Positions 29,844-38,435 of a stretch of 64,000 nt of DNA are shown here, piece by piece. The position numbers were made by a program, and so were the translations under genes. This DNA comes from Kitasatospora mediocidica KCTC 9733 (lineage in GTDB: Bacteria > Actinomycetota > Actinomycetes > Streptomycetales > Streptomycetaceae): assembly GCF_000744225.1 (NCBI RefSeq), contig NZ_JQLN01000005.1, positions 744,001 to 808,000 on the forward strand. The letters run 5' to 3'. The notes beneath the pieces were generated by a model. That model was given only the letters and a program-made list of their open reading frames with translations. It was not told the origin of the DNA and did not search any database. Position 1 is the stretch's first letter. Every line of letters begins with the position of its first letter.

Positions 29844-30596
29844 GTGAACGGGAGCAACGGAGACACCGCAGACGGCCATCGCCCGCCCTCGGCCGGCGGG
29901 ACGGGTTCGAGCGGCGCCGCTCGGACCGGCTCGGGTCCCGCCTCCCCGTCCGGGGCCGCCGCCCCGGCCCGCGGCCGCACCGGCCGGGTCCGGATGACGG
30001 GCAAGCAGCGCCGCGAACAGCTGCTGGACATCGGACGCTCGGTCTTCGCCGAGCGGGGCTACGACGGCACCTCGGTGGAGGAGATCGCCGAACGGGCCGG
30101 GGTCTCCAAGCCGGTGGTCTACGAGCACTTCGGCGGCAAGGAGGGCCTCTACGCGGTGGTGGTCGACCGCGAGATGCAGCTGCTGCTCGACATGGTGACG
30201 GGCGCGCTCACCGGCGGACACTCCCGCGAGCTGCTGGAGCAGGCCGCCTTCGCGCTGATGGACTACATCGACACCTCGACCGACGGTTTCAAGATCCTCG
30301 TCCGGGACAGCCCGGTCGCCCAGGCCACCGGCACCTTCGCCTCGCTGATCAGCGACATCGCCACCCAGGTCGAGGACATCCTCGGCCTGGAGTTCAAGGC
30401 CAGGGGCTTCGACGCGCGCCTCGCCCCGATGTACTCGCAGATGCTGGTCGGCATGGTGGCGCTGACCGGCCAGTGGTGGCTGGAGGTGCGCAAGCCGCAG
30501 AAGTCCGAGGTGGCGGCGCACCTGGTGAACCTGGCCTGGCACGGCCTGGAGGGCATGGAACGGCATCCGAAGCTGGTCGGCGACCGGCAGAACTGA
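29844..30596 (+). CDS. TetR-family transcriptional regulator
   Basis: The N-terminal HTH is canonical: RREQLLDIGRSVFAERGYDG, then TSVEEIAERAGVSKPVVYEH, FGGKEGLYAVVVDRE. The C-terminal ligand domain is alpha-helical. The GTG at 29844 gives 250 residues with a 50-residue Gly/Ser/Ala-rich N-terminal extension, and GGAGGG lies almost against it; an ATG at 29994 (MTGKQRREQL) would give 200 residues, the normal size. I keep the longer form but the start is uncertain. It follows the desaturase by 26 bp and likely binds the palindrome upstream of that gene, using an acyl-CoA or fatty acid as signal (inference). Confidence 0.88.
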   Translation: MNGSNGDTADGHRPPSAGGTGSSGAARTGSGPASPSGAAAPARGRTGRVRMTGKQRREQLLDIGRSVFAERGYDGTSVEEIAERAGVSKPVVYEHFGGKEGLYAVVVDREMQLLLDMVTGALTGGHSRELLEQAAFALMDYIDTSTDGFKILVRDSPVAQATGTFASLISDIATQVEDILGLEFKARGFDARLAPMYSQMLVGMVALTGQWWLEVRKPQKSEVAAHLVNLAWHGLEGMERHPKLVGDRQN

Positions 30597-30624
30597 TATT
30601 CGGTCATCCGTTCTCCGAGAGTTT

Positions 30625-30638
30625 TCTCGATGTCAAGA
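30625..30638. promoter_or_regulatory. MarR-type operator upstream of the MarR gene
   Basis: TCTCGATGTCAAGA is an imperfect palindrome (TCTCGA with TCAAGA, one mismatch), 38 bp before the MarR start. A further half-site ATATCGACA follows at about 30645. The pattern fits autoregulation by a TamR/PecS-like MarR protein. Confidence 0.5.
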
Positions 30639-30676
30639 GGCTTCATATCGACAGAACCACCGATACACTGATCGAC

Positions 30677-31174
30677 ATGGAGGATGAGGTCGACCGCCTG
30701 GTCGCAGCATGGCGCCGCGAGCGCCCCGACCTCGACGTGCAACCGCTCCAGGTGCTCAGCCGGGTCAGCCGGCTCGCCCGCCACCTGGACCGGGCCCGCC
30801 GCACCGCCTTCGCCGAGCACGGTCTGGAGCCCTGGGAGTTCGACGTCCTGACGGCCCTTCGGCGGGCCGGTGAGCCCTACCAGCTCTCCCCCGGGCAGCT
30901 GCTCACCCAGACGCTGGTCACCTCCGGCACGATGACCAACCGGATCGACCGCCTGGCCGGCAAGGACCTCGTCCAGCGGCTTCCCGACCCGGACGACCGG
31001 CGCGGGGTGCTGGTCCGCCTCACCGAGACCGGGCAGGAACGCGCCGACCAGGCGCTGGCCGGGCTGCTCGCGCACGAGCGGGAACTGCTCTCCCAGCTCA
31101 CCGGCGGCCAGCAGAACGAGCTCGCGGGGCTGCTGCGGCAGCTGGTCGCACCGTTCGACAACATCCCGGGCTGA
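30677..31174 (+). CDS. MarR-family regulator, TamR/UrtR-like
   Basis: This 165-residue winged-helix regulator has the MarR recognition helix (LLTQTLVTSGTMTNRIDRLA) and wing (LPDPDDRRGVLVRLT). The extra N-terminal helix with a conserved tryptophan (VDRLVAAWRRERPDLD) is the mark of the urate/trans-aconitate-responsive subfamily that includes S. coelicolor TamR. The equivalent chromosomal position also agrees. In S. coelicolor tamR is divergent from tam (trans-aconitate methyltransferase), but no tam gene is here; the TetR gene is the upstream neighbour. The ATG at 30677 has a weak ribosome site. The subfamily assignment is good, the ligand is inferred. Confidence 0.85.
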   Translation: MEDEVDRLVAAWRRERPDLDVQPLQVLSRVSRLARHLDRARRTAFAEHGLEPWEFDVLTALRRAGEPYQLSPGQLLTQTLVTSGTMTNRIDRLAGKDLVQRLPDPDDRRGVLVRLTETGQERADQALAGLLAHERELLSQLTGGQQNELAGLLRQLVAPFDNIPG

Positions 31175-31205
31175 CGGCCCGCCTGCCGGGCGCCGTACCG
31201 CCCGC

Positions 31206-32156
31206 TCAGTCGGCGGCCGGCTCCTGGGGCGAGCCACCCGGCACCGCGGGTGCGGGCACCGGCTCCGCCGGACCGATGCCGGCCCGGCGGGCCAGCGCCA
31301 CGGCGGCCAGCGTGGAGTGCACCCCCAGCTTCCCGAGGACGTTCTGCATGTGGGTCCGCACGGTGTGCGGGGACAGGTAGAGCCGCTCGGCCACCGCCTG
31401 CCGCCCCAACCCGGCGACCATGCAGCGCAGCACCTGTTTCTCGCGCGGGGTGAGCGTCTCGATCAGCCGCTCGCTCTCCGTCCGGTCCCGCCGGGCGGTG
31501 GTCAACTCCCGTACCACGCCGGTGAGGAGCGCGGGCGGCAGATGGGTCTCACCGCGCAGCACGCCGCGCAGCACGGCCAGCAGCCGGGTCAGCGAGCTCT
31601 CCTTGGCCACCCAGCCCGCCGCCCCCGCGTACAGCGCGCGGACGGCCCGGCGCGGATCATCCTCGACCGCCAGCACCACGGCGCGCAGCCCGGGGTAGCT
31701 GTGACAGGCACGGCCGATCAGGGCGATGCCGTCCGGCTCGCGCGGTTCGGCGGACGGTTTGGACGGCGGCCGGGCCGACTGGGCCGGCGCGGCCTGAGGG
31801 TTCGTCACCGAAGGTGGTGCGACTGCCCGTTGCGCCGCGAGCAGGTTGCCGGGGCGGCGCGGCGCGGGGACCACGCCGGCGGTGCGGCGCAGCGCGGCCG
31901 GTGCGGCCTCGGCCTCCACCGCCGGACGGGGACGTCGCGCCGGACCGGCGGCCGGGCCGCCGGACCCGAGGTCCGCGTCGACCAGCAGGACGTCGAACGG
32001 GCGGCCCTCGGCGACCGCGCGCTCCAGGGCCGACTCGGCGGCGGACACGCTCCCGGCCGCTCCGACGTCGATCTCCGACTCGGCGGAGAGCGCCGTGGCG
32101 AGCGCCTCGGCGAAGATGCGGTGGTCGTCGACCACCAGGACGCGGATCCGTCCCAT
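31206..32156 (-). CDS. LuxR/NarL-type response regulator with inserted linker
   Basis: The receiver begins RIRVLVVDDHRIFAEALATAL, with acidic pocket Asp10/Asp11 and the probable phospho-acceptor Asp60 (VLLVDADLG). An Ala/Pro-rich stretch of about 78 residues (about 66-143) then interrupts the receiver before GLRAVVLAVEDDPRRAVRAL and the conserved lysine in WVAKESS. The C-terminal LuxR HTH is canonical (LTPREKQVLRCMVAGLGRQA, LYLSPHTVRTHMQNVLGKLG). At 316 residues it is about 100 longer than usual. No kinase is adjacent. It converges on the MarR gene with a 31-bp gap. Confidence 0.88.
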   Translation of the reverse strand: MGRIRVLVVDDHRIFAEALATALSAESEIDVGAAGSVSAAESALERAVAEGRPFDVLLVDADLGSGGPAAGPARRPRPAVEAEAAPAALRRTAGVVPAPRRPGNLLAAQRAVAPPSVTNPQAAPAQSARPPSKPSAEPREPDGIALIGRACHSYPGLRAVVLAVEDDPRRAVRALYAGAAGWVAKESSLTRLLAVLRGVLRGETHLPPALLTGVVRELTTARRDRTESERLIETLTPREKQVLRCMVAGLGRQAVAERLYLSPHTVRTHMQNVLGKLGVHSTLAAVALARRAGIGPAEPVPAPAVPGGSPQEPAAD

Positions 32157-32276
32157 GCGGTGTCCCCCCTGCTCCGGCGCGGGCCCCCACCGCTACCCGG
32201 CTCAGCCTACGGGCCGGGAGAGCGGCGGGGCGGGGGTTTGCCCAAGTTGGACCAGACCGGTGGCCGGGGCGGCGGG

Positions 32277-33410
32277 TCAGCCCACCCGGCGCGACCCGGC
32301 GCAGGCGGTCGCGGTGAAGCTGCGCGGTGCGAGGTAGCCGGCGGCCGCGAAGGCGGCCTCCACCGCCGCCGCCACGGGGGACGTCCGCTCTTCCGGGACC
32401 AGCGCGATGATCGAGCCGCCGAAGCCGCCACCGGTCATCCGCGCCCCGAGCGCGCCCGCCTCGACGGCCACCGCGACGGCGAGGTCGGTCTCCGGGCAGG
32501 AGACCCCGTAGTCGTCGCGCAGCGAGGCGTGGCCGGCCGTCAGCACCGGACCGAGCGCCGCGAAGTCCTCTGCGTCCAGCAGTGCCACCGCCTGCAGGAC
32601 GCGGGCGTTCTCGGTCACCACGTGCCGGACCAGCGGGCCGAGTTCGGCCGGGAGCCGGTCCAGCGCCTCGGGCAGCCGGTCGGCCGTCAGCTCGCGCAGG
32701 GCGGGCAGGTCGAGCAGGGCGGCGGCCCGTTCGCAGCCGGCCCGCAGCGCGGCGTAGGCGCCGTCCCCGAGGTCGTGCTTGACCCGGGTGTCGATCACCA
32801 GCAGCCGCAGCCCGCGCGCCGCCAGGTCGAACGGCACCTGGCGCTGCGCGAGGTCCCTGGTGTCCAGGAAGAGCGCCGCGCCCTCGGTGCAGCAGGCCGA
32901 GGCCATCTGGTCCATCGAGCCGCACGGGACGCCGACGAAGTCGTTCTCGCCGCGCTGCGCGATCAGCGCCGACTGCCGCTGGTCCAGGTCGAGTTCGTAC
33001 AGGTCACGGTAGGCGGCCAGGACCGAGCACTCCAGCGCGGCGGAGGACGAGAGGCCGCCGCCGCTCGGCACGTCACTGTCGAAGTACAGGTCGGCGCCGC
33101 CCACCTGGTGGCCCGACTCGTTCAACGCCCAGACCCCGGCGGCCGGGTAGGCCGCCCAGCCGGCCACCGCGCCGGGCTTCAGATCGGCCACCAGGACGTC
33201 GGTGACCCGCCCGTCGCCCTGCGCGCTGTACAGCCGCAACCGCCCGTCGTCACGGCGACGGGCGGTTGCCAGCACCACCTGTCGGAGTGCGATCGGGAGG
33301 ACGAACCCGTCGTTGTAGTCGGTGTGTTCACCGATCAGGTTGACCCGACCCGGCGCCGCCCACACCCCGGTGGGGGCGGCGCCGAAGACCTTCTCGAACT
33401 CCGTTGTCAC
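32277..33410 (-). CDS. galK: Galactokinase
   Basis: GalK phosphorylates galactose to galactose 1-phosphate, the first step of the Leloir pathway. The 377-residue GHMP kinase has the galactose signature APGRVNLIGEHTDYNDGFV, the ATP loop PSGGGLSSSAALECSV, and the C-terminal motif ARMTGGGFGGSIIALV. GTG at 33410 (VTTEFEKVFGAAP) is the start with AGAGGG upstream; the longer open frame is not protein-like. It is the last gene of galT-galE-galK, 76 bp after galE with a hairpin in the gap that may lower its expression. Confidence 0.96.
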   Translation of the reverse strand: MTTEFEKVFGAAPTGVWAAPGRVNLIGEHTDYNDGFVLPIALRQVVLATARRRDDGRLRLYSAQGDGRVTDVLVADLKPGAVAGWAAYPAAGVWALNESGHQVGGADLYFDSDVPSGGGLSSSAALECSVLAAYRDLYELDLDQRQSALIAQRGENDFVGVPCGSMDQMASACCTEGAALFLDTRDLAQRQVPFDLAARGLRLLVIDTRVKHDLGDGAYAALRAGCERAAALLDLPALRELTADRLPEALDRLPAELGPLVRHVVTENARVLQAVALLDAEDFAALGPVLTAGHASLRDDYGVSCPETDLAVAVAVEAGALGARMTGGGFGGSIIALVPEERTSPVAAAVEAAFAAAGYLAPRSFTATACAGSRRVG

Positions 33411-33428
33411 GTGGCCCTCTTCAATGTC

Positions 33429-33450
33429 GCCGGGCCGTACTCGGCCCGGC
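33429..33450 (-). terminator. Intra-operon hairpin between galE and galK
   Basis: A perfect 9-bp stem (33429-33437 with 33442-33450) and 4-nt loop lie between the galE stop and the galK ribosome site. It may attenuate or stabilise rather than end the transcript. Confidence 0.5.
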
Positions 33451-33486
33451 CGGTGGCTACTTGGCCGCCAGTTGGCTGGCCGCCGG

Positions 33487-34443
33487 TTACTTGTCCCTCG
33501 TGGCGAACGCCCAGGCGTCCGCGACGATGGCGTCCAGGTCGGGGCGCTTGGGCGTCCAGCCCAGCGCCTGGTGGGCGCGGTCCGCGGAGGCGACCAGCAC
33601 CGCCGGGTCACCCGGCCGGCGCTCGGCGAGGACCACCGGGATCTCCCGGCCAGTCACCCGCTTGACCGACTCGATCACCTCGTGGACCGAGAAGCCGCTG
33701 CCGTTGCCCAGGTTGCAGATCAGGTGCTCGCCGGACTTGGCGGCGTCCAGCGCCAGCAGGTGGGCGTCGGCCAGGTCGGCGACGTGGATGTAGTCGCGGA
33801 TGCAGGTGCCGTCCGGGGTCGGGTAGTCGTCCCCGAAGACGGAGATGTGCGGACGCTGCCCGAGCGCGGCCTGGAAGACCAGCGGGATCAGGTGCGACTC
33901 GGGGTCGTGCCGCTCGCCGTAAGTGCCGTACGCGCCGGCCACGTTGAAGTAGCGCAGGCTGACCGCGGCCAGGCCGTGCGCGACGGCCTCGCTGGTGATC
34001 AGGTGGTCGACGGCCAGCTTGGTGGCGCCGTAGGTGTTGGTCGGGGAGGTGCGCGCGGTCTCCGCGATCGGCACCGACTCCGGCTCGCCATACACGGCGG
34101 CGGTGGAGGAGAACACCAGCTTGCGCACGCCGGCCTTGCGCATCGCGGTGATCAGCTCCAGCGAGCCGGCCACGTTGTTGCGCCAGTACTTCTCCGGGTC
34201 GGCGACCGACTCGCCGACCTGCGAGGAGGCCGCGAAGTGCAGCACCCCGTCGAAGGAGGCGTCCAGCACGTCGGCCGCGTCCTGGATCCGGCCGCGGACG
34301 AACTCGGCGCCCGCCGGGACGCCCTCACGGAAACCCGTGCTCAGGTCGTCCAGCACGGTGACCTGGTGTCCCGCCTCCAACAGGTGGGCGGCGACGACAC
34401 TGCCGACATAGCCGGCACCGCCGGTGACCAGGTACTTGCTCAT
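33487..34443 (-). CDS. galE: UDP-glucose 4-epimerase
   Basis: GalE interconverts UDP-galactose and UDP-glucose. The 318-residue extended SDR enzyme shows the NAD motif [20 protein letters not shown], the Ser of the active site ([12 protein letters not shown]) and the catalytic Tyr/Lys in [11 protein letters not shown]. Its ATG overlaps the galT stop by 4 nt (ATGA), so the two are coupled. It completes the galactose pathway with galT and galK. Confidence 0.96.
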   Translation of the reverse strand: MSKYLVTGGAGYVGSVVAAHLLEAGHQVTVLDDLSTGFREGVPAGAEFVRGRIQDAADVLDASFDGVLHFAASSQVGESVADPEKYWRNNVAGSLELITAMRKAGVRKLVFSSTAAVYGEPESVPIAETARTSPTNTYGATKLAVDHLITSEAVAHGLAAVSLRYFNVAGAYGTYGERHDPESHLIPLVFQAALGQRPHISVFGDDYPTPDGTCIRDYIHVADLADAHLLALDAAKSGEHLICNLGNGSGFSVHEVIESVKRVTGREIPVVLAERRPGDPAVLVASADRAHQALGWTPKRPDLDAIVADAWAFATRDK

Positions 34444-35528
34444 GGTGCAACCTCCCGCAGGCGCTGCGCCGCCGCTTCGGGCGACACATCGTTGACGAAC
34501 GCGTCCATGCCGGATTCGACCCCGGCGAGGAACTTCAGCTTGCCTACGGTACGACGGATCGAGAACAGCTCCAGATGCAGTGCCAGCTCAGCCCCGCCCG
34601 GGTGGGGAGCCTGGTGCCACGCCGCGATGTACGGGGTCGGCGGAGCCTCCTCACCGAACAGGCGGTCGAAGCGGCCCAACAGGTCGAGATAGAGCCCCGG
34701 GAACTCGGCGCGCTCGGGCTCGGTGAGCTCGGTCAGGTCGGCCACCCGGCGGTTCGGGTAGAGGTGCACCTCGTAGGGCCAGCGCGCGGCGTACGGGACG
34801 AACGCCGTCCAGTACTCGCCGGCCGCCACCACCCGCACGGGATCGGCCAGCTCGGCGATCAACAGGTCCTCGAAGAGGTTGCGGCCGGTCTCGGCGCGGT
34901 GCCGGTCCGCCTGCTCGATCATCTTGCCGGTGCGCGGGGTGACGAACGGGAAGGCGTAGATCTGACCGTGCGGGTGTGCCAGCGTCACCCCGATCTCGAC
35001 GCCACGGTTCTCGAAGCAGAAGACCTGCCGGACGTCCGGCAGGGCCGACAACTCGGCCGTCCGGTCCGTCCAGGCGTCCAGCACCAAGCGGGCCTTGGCC
35101 TCGCTCAGGCCGGCGAACGAGGCGTCGTGCTCGGAGGTGTAGCAGACCACCTCGCAGCGGCCCACCCCCGGCCGGCCCAGGTGCAGCGGCTCGTCCAGGC
35201 CCGGGACGTGGGCGGCCGCGTCGGTGGCCAGCGACGGGAAGCGGTTCTCGAAGACCACCACGTCGTAGTCGGCGGCCGGGATCTCGCTGAGCCGACCGTC
35301 ACGCGAGGGGCAGAGCGGGCACTCGTCCGCAGGGGGGTGGTAGATCCGCCCCTGCCGGTGCGCCGCCACCGTGACCCAGTCGCCGAGCACCGGGTCACGG
35401 CGGATCTCGGCCAGGCTCGCGGCCGGCTCCAACGGACGCCGGTCCGGCGCGTCCCGCAGGACCGCCTCGTCACGGTCGTAGTAGATCAGCTCGCGACCGT
35501 CCGCCAGCTTGGTCGTGGTCTTCCGCAC
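34440..35528 (-). CDS. galT: Galactose-1-phosphate uridylyltransferase
   Basis: GalT exchanges galactose 1-phosphate with UDP-glucose. The active-site histidine is in THPHGQ-like [16 protein letters not shown], and the zinc ligands are in [12 protein letters not shown] and the later histidines. The frame opens at 35594, but a strong promoter overlaps that ATG (its -10 lies at 35593-35598), so it cannot be the start of that transcript. GTG at 35528 ([18 protein letters not shown]) fits: GGAGGCGGAG lies just upstream and streptomycete GalT proteins begin at this motif. That gives 362 residues. It heads galT-galE-galK. Confidence 0.93.
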   Translation of the reverse strand: MRKTTTKLADGRELIYYDRDEAVLRDAPDRRPLEPAASLAEIRRDPVLGDWVTVAAHRQGRIYHPPADECPLCPSRDGRLSEIPAADYDVVVFENRFPSLATDAAAHVPGLDEPLHLGRPGVGRCEVVCYTSEHDASFAGLSEAKARLVLDAWTDRTAELSALPDVRQVFCFENRGVEIGVTLAHPHGQIYAFPFVTPRTGKMIEQADRHRAETGRNLFEDLLIAELADPVRVVAAGEYWTAFVPYAARWPYEVHLYPNRRVADLTELTEPERAEFPGLYLDLLGRFDRLFGEEAPPTPYIAAWHQAPHPGGAELALHLELFSIRRTVGKLKFLAGVESGMDAFVNDVSPEAAAQRLREVAP

Positions 35529-35592
35529 AGTCTCCGCCTCCGGTGAAACCGTCCACTGTCCGCCGTTGCTGTTCGCCGGGGCAGCTTCCGAC

Positions 35593-35621
35593 ATAATCGA
35601 ACATTACTCACCAGCAGTCAA
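35593..35621 (-). promoter_or_regulatory. gal operon promoter
   Basis: On the minus strand TTGACT (35616-35621) and GATTAT (35593-35598) are 17 bp apart, one of the best consensus matches in the window. Transcription would start near 35586, about 58 nt before the chosen galT start. Confidence 0.75.
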
Positions 35622-35660
35622 CAGTTTGGCACGCTCGGGAGCAGGAAAATAGGCAGCAAA

Positions 35661-35690
35661 AAGGGCGGATGCGCGTGCGCACCCGCCCTT
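35661..35690 (-). terminator. Terminator of the LuxR-type regulator upstream of gal
   Basis: An 8-bp stem (35661-35668 with 35683-35690) is extended by a 5-bp inner stem after one mismatch, with a T5 run following on the minus strand. It insulates the gal promoter from the upstream gene. Confidence 0.8.
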
Positions 35691-35791
35691 CGTGGCCTGT
35701 CGGGGCAGCCTGGCGCCCCCTTCGCCGGCCTTCTCCGCCCCGCTGGGACCCGGCCCCGGCCGGCCCCTGGGCCTCCTGGGAGAGAAGCCCT

Positions 35792-36460
35792 CTACTCGCG
35801 CGCCAGCCGGGCCAGCAGGCCGGTCCGGGCCGCCACTGCGGCCGCCTCCAGCCTGGTCCGCGCACCGAGCTTCATCAGCACCCGCTGCACGTGCGTCCGG
35901 GCCGTGCTGGGCGCTATGCCCATTCCGGTCGCGATCTCCTGGGTGTCCTGGCCGTCGGCGATCCGGGCCAGCACCTGGACCTCGCGGCGGGTGAGCGCGC
36001 CGAGCAGGCGCAGCGCCTCGTCGTCGGGCTCGCGCACCGGGTGCAGCAGCCGCTCGAAGGCGGCCTGCAGGACCTCCACCGCGACCGCCGCCTCGCCGGC
36101 CCGCGCCCGGCCGATCGCCCGGTCCACCACCTCGATGCGCTCGTCGCTGCGGACGTAGCCGGCCGCCCCGGCCGCGAAGGCGTTCGCCACCCCGCGCAGA
36201 TCGTCCACCGGCCCGAGCACCACGACGGCGACCTCGGGTCGCTCCTGCCGCAGCCTGCGCACCGGCGCGAAGACCCCGGCGGCGCCGGGGCGGGCCACGC
36301 CCAACAGGCAGACCTCCGGGCGCCGCTGCACCACCAGGTCGGCCGCGGCAGCCGCCGGGCTGCCCACCGCCAGCACCCGGTGGCCGCGCACCTGCAGCGC
36401 GGCGGCCAGCGCCTCAGCCAGCAACCGGTGATCGTCGACCACCACGAGCCGCACGCCCAC
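35792..36460 (-). CDS. LuxR-type response regulator lacking the phospho-Asp
   Basis: This protein of 222 residues has a receiver beginning VRLVVVDDHRLLAEALAAAL and a good LuxR HTH (LTRREVQVLARIADGQDTQE, MGIAPSTARTHVQRVLMKLG). The phospho-acceptor position reads CLLGVARPG, with Gly54 where Asp is required, and the usual lysine is replaced (YVRSDE). It is therefore an atypical receiver that cannot be phosphorylated in the normal way, and may respond to a ligand or be constitutive. The GTG at 36460 has GGGGGAGG upstream; the ATG at 36565 adds non-family residues. No kinase is adjacent. Confidence 0.88.
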   Translation of the reverse strand: MGVRLVVVDDHRLLAEALAAALQVRGHRVLAVGSPAAAAADLVVQRRPEVCLLGVARPGAAGVFAPVRRLRQERPEVAVVVLGPVDDLRGVANAFAAGAAGYVRSDERIEVVDRAIGRARAGEAAVAVEVLQAAFERLLHPVREPDDEALRLLGALTRREVQVLARIADGQDTQEIATGMGIAPSTARTHVQRVLMKLGARTRLEAAAVAARTGLLARLARE

Positions 36461-36611
36461 GGCGTCCTCCCCCGTACCCGGCGCGGCACCTCGCCGCGCG
36501 CCGCGGACCGCACGCCGCGTACCAGCCCTACACCACAGCAGTGTTGACGCACCATCACAGCGCATCAGTCCCCTGCCCCGCTACCTCTGCGCCCGGCTGG
36601 GGGATAACAAA

Positions 36612-36644
36612 AAGAGACCCTCGCCGTGATGGCGAGGGTCTCTT
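36612..36644 (-). terminator. tRNA-Thr terminator
   Basis: A perfect 14-bp stem (36612-36625 with 36631-36644) with a 5-nt loop is followed on the minus strand by a T-run, 5 nt past the encoded CCA. Confidence 0.9.
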
Positions 36645-36648
36645 CCCG

Positions 36649-36724
36649 TGGAGCCCCCATGCGGAATCGAACCGCAGACCTTCTCCTTACCATGGAGACG
36701 CTCTACCGACTGAGCTATAGGGGC
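36649..36724 (-). tRNA. tRNA-Thr (anticodon GGT)
   Basis: The acceptor stem GCCCCTA pairs with TGGGGGC, the anticodon loop ATGGTAA gives GGT, and the T arm is TGCGG-TTCGATT-CCGCA. The CCA end is encoded at 36649-36651. A strong terminator follows directly. Confidence 0.97.
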
Positions 36725-36885
36725 GAACTGGCCGAACGAGGAAGACATTACATGGTCATCGGCCGGATTGGGAAATCGATGTCAGCCGCCCGGCGCACGC
36801 CCCCCGAACCCGCCCGCGCCTCCCCGTGCGGCGGCCCGCGCGGCGGCCCGCGCGAGCTGCGCCGCTCCCCCTCGGGCCCGCGCGG

Positions 36886-38343
36886 CTACGACGTCGCCGG
36901 ACCTCCGCTCCCGACCGGGCCACCGCTCTCGACCGGGCTGGCGCGGCGCCCGGAACCAACCGGCCGATCCACCGCCAGATCACGGCCACAGGTCTCCGGC
37001 AGCGCGCACAGGCAGGCGGCCGAGGCGACTCCCAACACCGCCAGGTACCACCCCACCGGCGTCGCCGTGCCGTACGTCGCGGTGATCCTGGTCGCCAGCA
37101 GCGGCGCGGTCGCGCCGCCCACCACACCCCCGAGGTTGTAGGTCAGCGCGGCCCCGGTGTACCGCACCCGGGTGGGGAACAGCTCCGGCAGGAACGCCCC
37201 CATCGGACCGAGCAGCACGCCCAGCAGCGCGGACGACCCGACCAGCGCCAGCAGCATCAGCGAGGCGCGCAGACTCTCCAGCAACGGGAACACCGTCAGC
37301 GACCACCCCGCCGCCAGCACGGTGCCCACCAGCACCGTGCGCCGGCGCCCCCAGCGGTCCGACCCGCCCGCCGAGAACCAGACCGCCAGGGCCCCGCCCG
37401 GCGCGGCGAGCAGCTGGAGCGAGAGCATCAGCGTCCGGTCCACGCCCAACTCCCCCGTGGTGTAGGCGAGCGCGTAGGTGTTGCTGAGGTAGAAGAGCGC
37501 ATAGCCGAACGACAGCGCACCCGCCCCGAGCAGCACCGGCCGCCAGTGCCCGCGCAACACCTCCAGCGCCGGCACCACCGCCCGCCCCTCCGGCCGCCCC
37601 TCCGGCCGCCCCTCCGGCCGCCCCTCCGGCCGCTCCTCCGGCCGCTCCTCCGGCCGCTCCTCCGGCTGCGCGGCACAGGCGGCGAACACCGGCGTCTCGG
37701 CGATCCGCAGCCGGACGAAGAGGCCCACCACAACCAGCAGCAACGACCCCAGGAACGGCACCCGCCACCCCCAGGACGTGAACGCGCCCTCGCTGAGCCC
37801 CGCGGACAGCGCCAGGAAGACCCCGGTGGCCAGCACCGACCCGGCGCTCGGCCCCAGCTGCAGGAACCCCGCATACCGCCCGCGCCTCCCGGGCGGGGCG
37901 TACTCCGCCAACAGCAGGGCGGCACCACCCCACTCGCCGCCCAGCCCGAGCCCCTGGCAGAACCGCAGCACCACCAGCGCGACCGGCGACCAGATCCCCC
38001 AGTGCGCATACCCCGGCAGCACCCCCACCGCCGCCGTCGAGAGCCCCATCATCAACAGCGACGCCACCAGCACCGCCTTGCGCCCCACCCGGTCACCGAA
38101 GTGCCCGAACAGCACCGCCCCCACGGGCCTGGCGGCGAACGCCACCGCGTACACGGATAGCGCCGCCAGCAGCGCGTTGGCCGCCCCGAGCGCAGGGAAG
38201 AACTCCCGCCCGAAGACCAGCGCGGCGGCCATCCCGTACAGAAAGAAGTCGTAGAACTCGATCGCTGTCCCGACGAAGGCAGCAGCCGCCACCCTCCCCA
38301 GCCCCGCCTGCCGCACACCCTCCGGCCCCACGTCAATCGCCAT
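36886..38343 (-). CDS. MFS metabolite:H+ symporter (MHS family)
   Basis: This 485-residue, 12-helix transporter has the MHS signature: FVGTAIEFYDFFLYGMAAAL, FGHFGDRVGRKAVLVASLL, and RFCQGLGLGGEWGGAALLLA, with SDRWGRRRTVLVG in the second half. Relatives carry dicarboxylates, shikimate, proline/betaine or alpha-ketoglutarate. The central cytoplasmic loop contains seven tandem PE-E/G-R units encoded by a 12-bp repeat, so its length may vary between strains. The C-terminus has a Gly/Ser/Pro tail. It stands alone after tRNA-Thr. The substrate cannot be deduced. Confidence 0.9.
   Translation of the reverse strand: MAIDVGPEGVRQAGLGRVAAAAFVGTAIEFYDFFLYGMAAALVFGREFFPALGAANALLAALSVYAVAFAARPVGAVLFGHFGDRVGRKAVLVASLLMMGLSTAAVGVLPGYAHWGIWSPVALVVLRFCQGLGLGGEWGGAALLLAEYAPPGRRGRYAGFLQLGPSAGSVLATGVFLALSAGLSEGAFTSWGWRVPFLGSLLLVVVGLFVRLRIAETPVFAACAAQPEERPEERPEERPEGRPEGRPEGRPEGRAVVPALEVLRGHWRPVLLGAGALSFGYALFYLSNTYALAYTTGELGVDRTLMLSLQLLAAPGGALAVWFSAGGSDRWGRRRTVLVGTVLAAGWSLTVFPLLESLRASLMLLALVGSSALLGVLLGPMGAFLPELFPTRVRYTGAALTYNLGGVVGGATAPLLATRITATYGTATPVGWYLAVLGVASAACLCALPETCGRDLAVDRPVGSGRRASPVESGGPVGSGGPATS
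37582..37665 (-). repeat. Seven 12-bp tandem repeats in the MFS central loop
   Basis: Reading the coding strand, CCGGAGGAGCGG occurs three times and then CCGGAGGGGCGG four times without interruption, encoding (PEER)3(PEGR)4. The units are in frame, so slippage would change loop length without breaking the protein. Confidence 0.95.
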
Positions 38344-38435
38344 ACCCCGACCCTGCCGCCCACCCCCTGGCCCAACAAACCGCCACTTGGGTGACGGGGG
38401 CGCGCAAAGAGTTCGTACACGCCCCCGGAAGGGAT

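Noticed and set aside
37582..37665. CRISPR array
   Set aside because: The repeats are 12 bp, contiguous and in frame, with no spacers; they are a coding minisatellite. No CRISPR-like array was seen elsewhere in the window.
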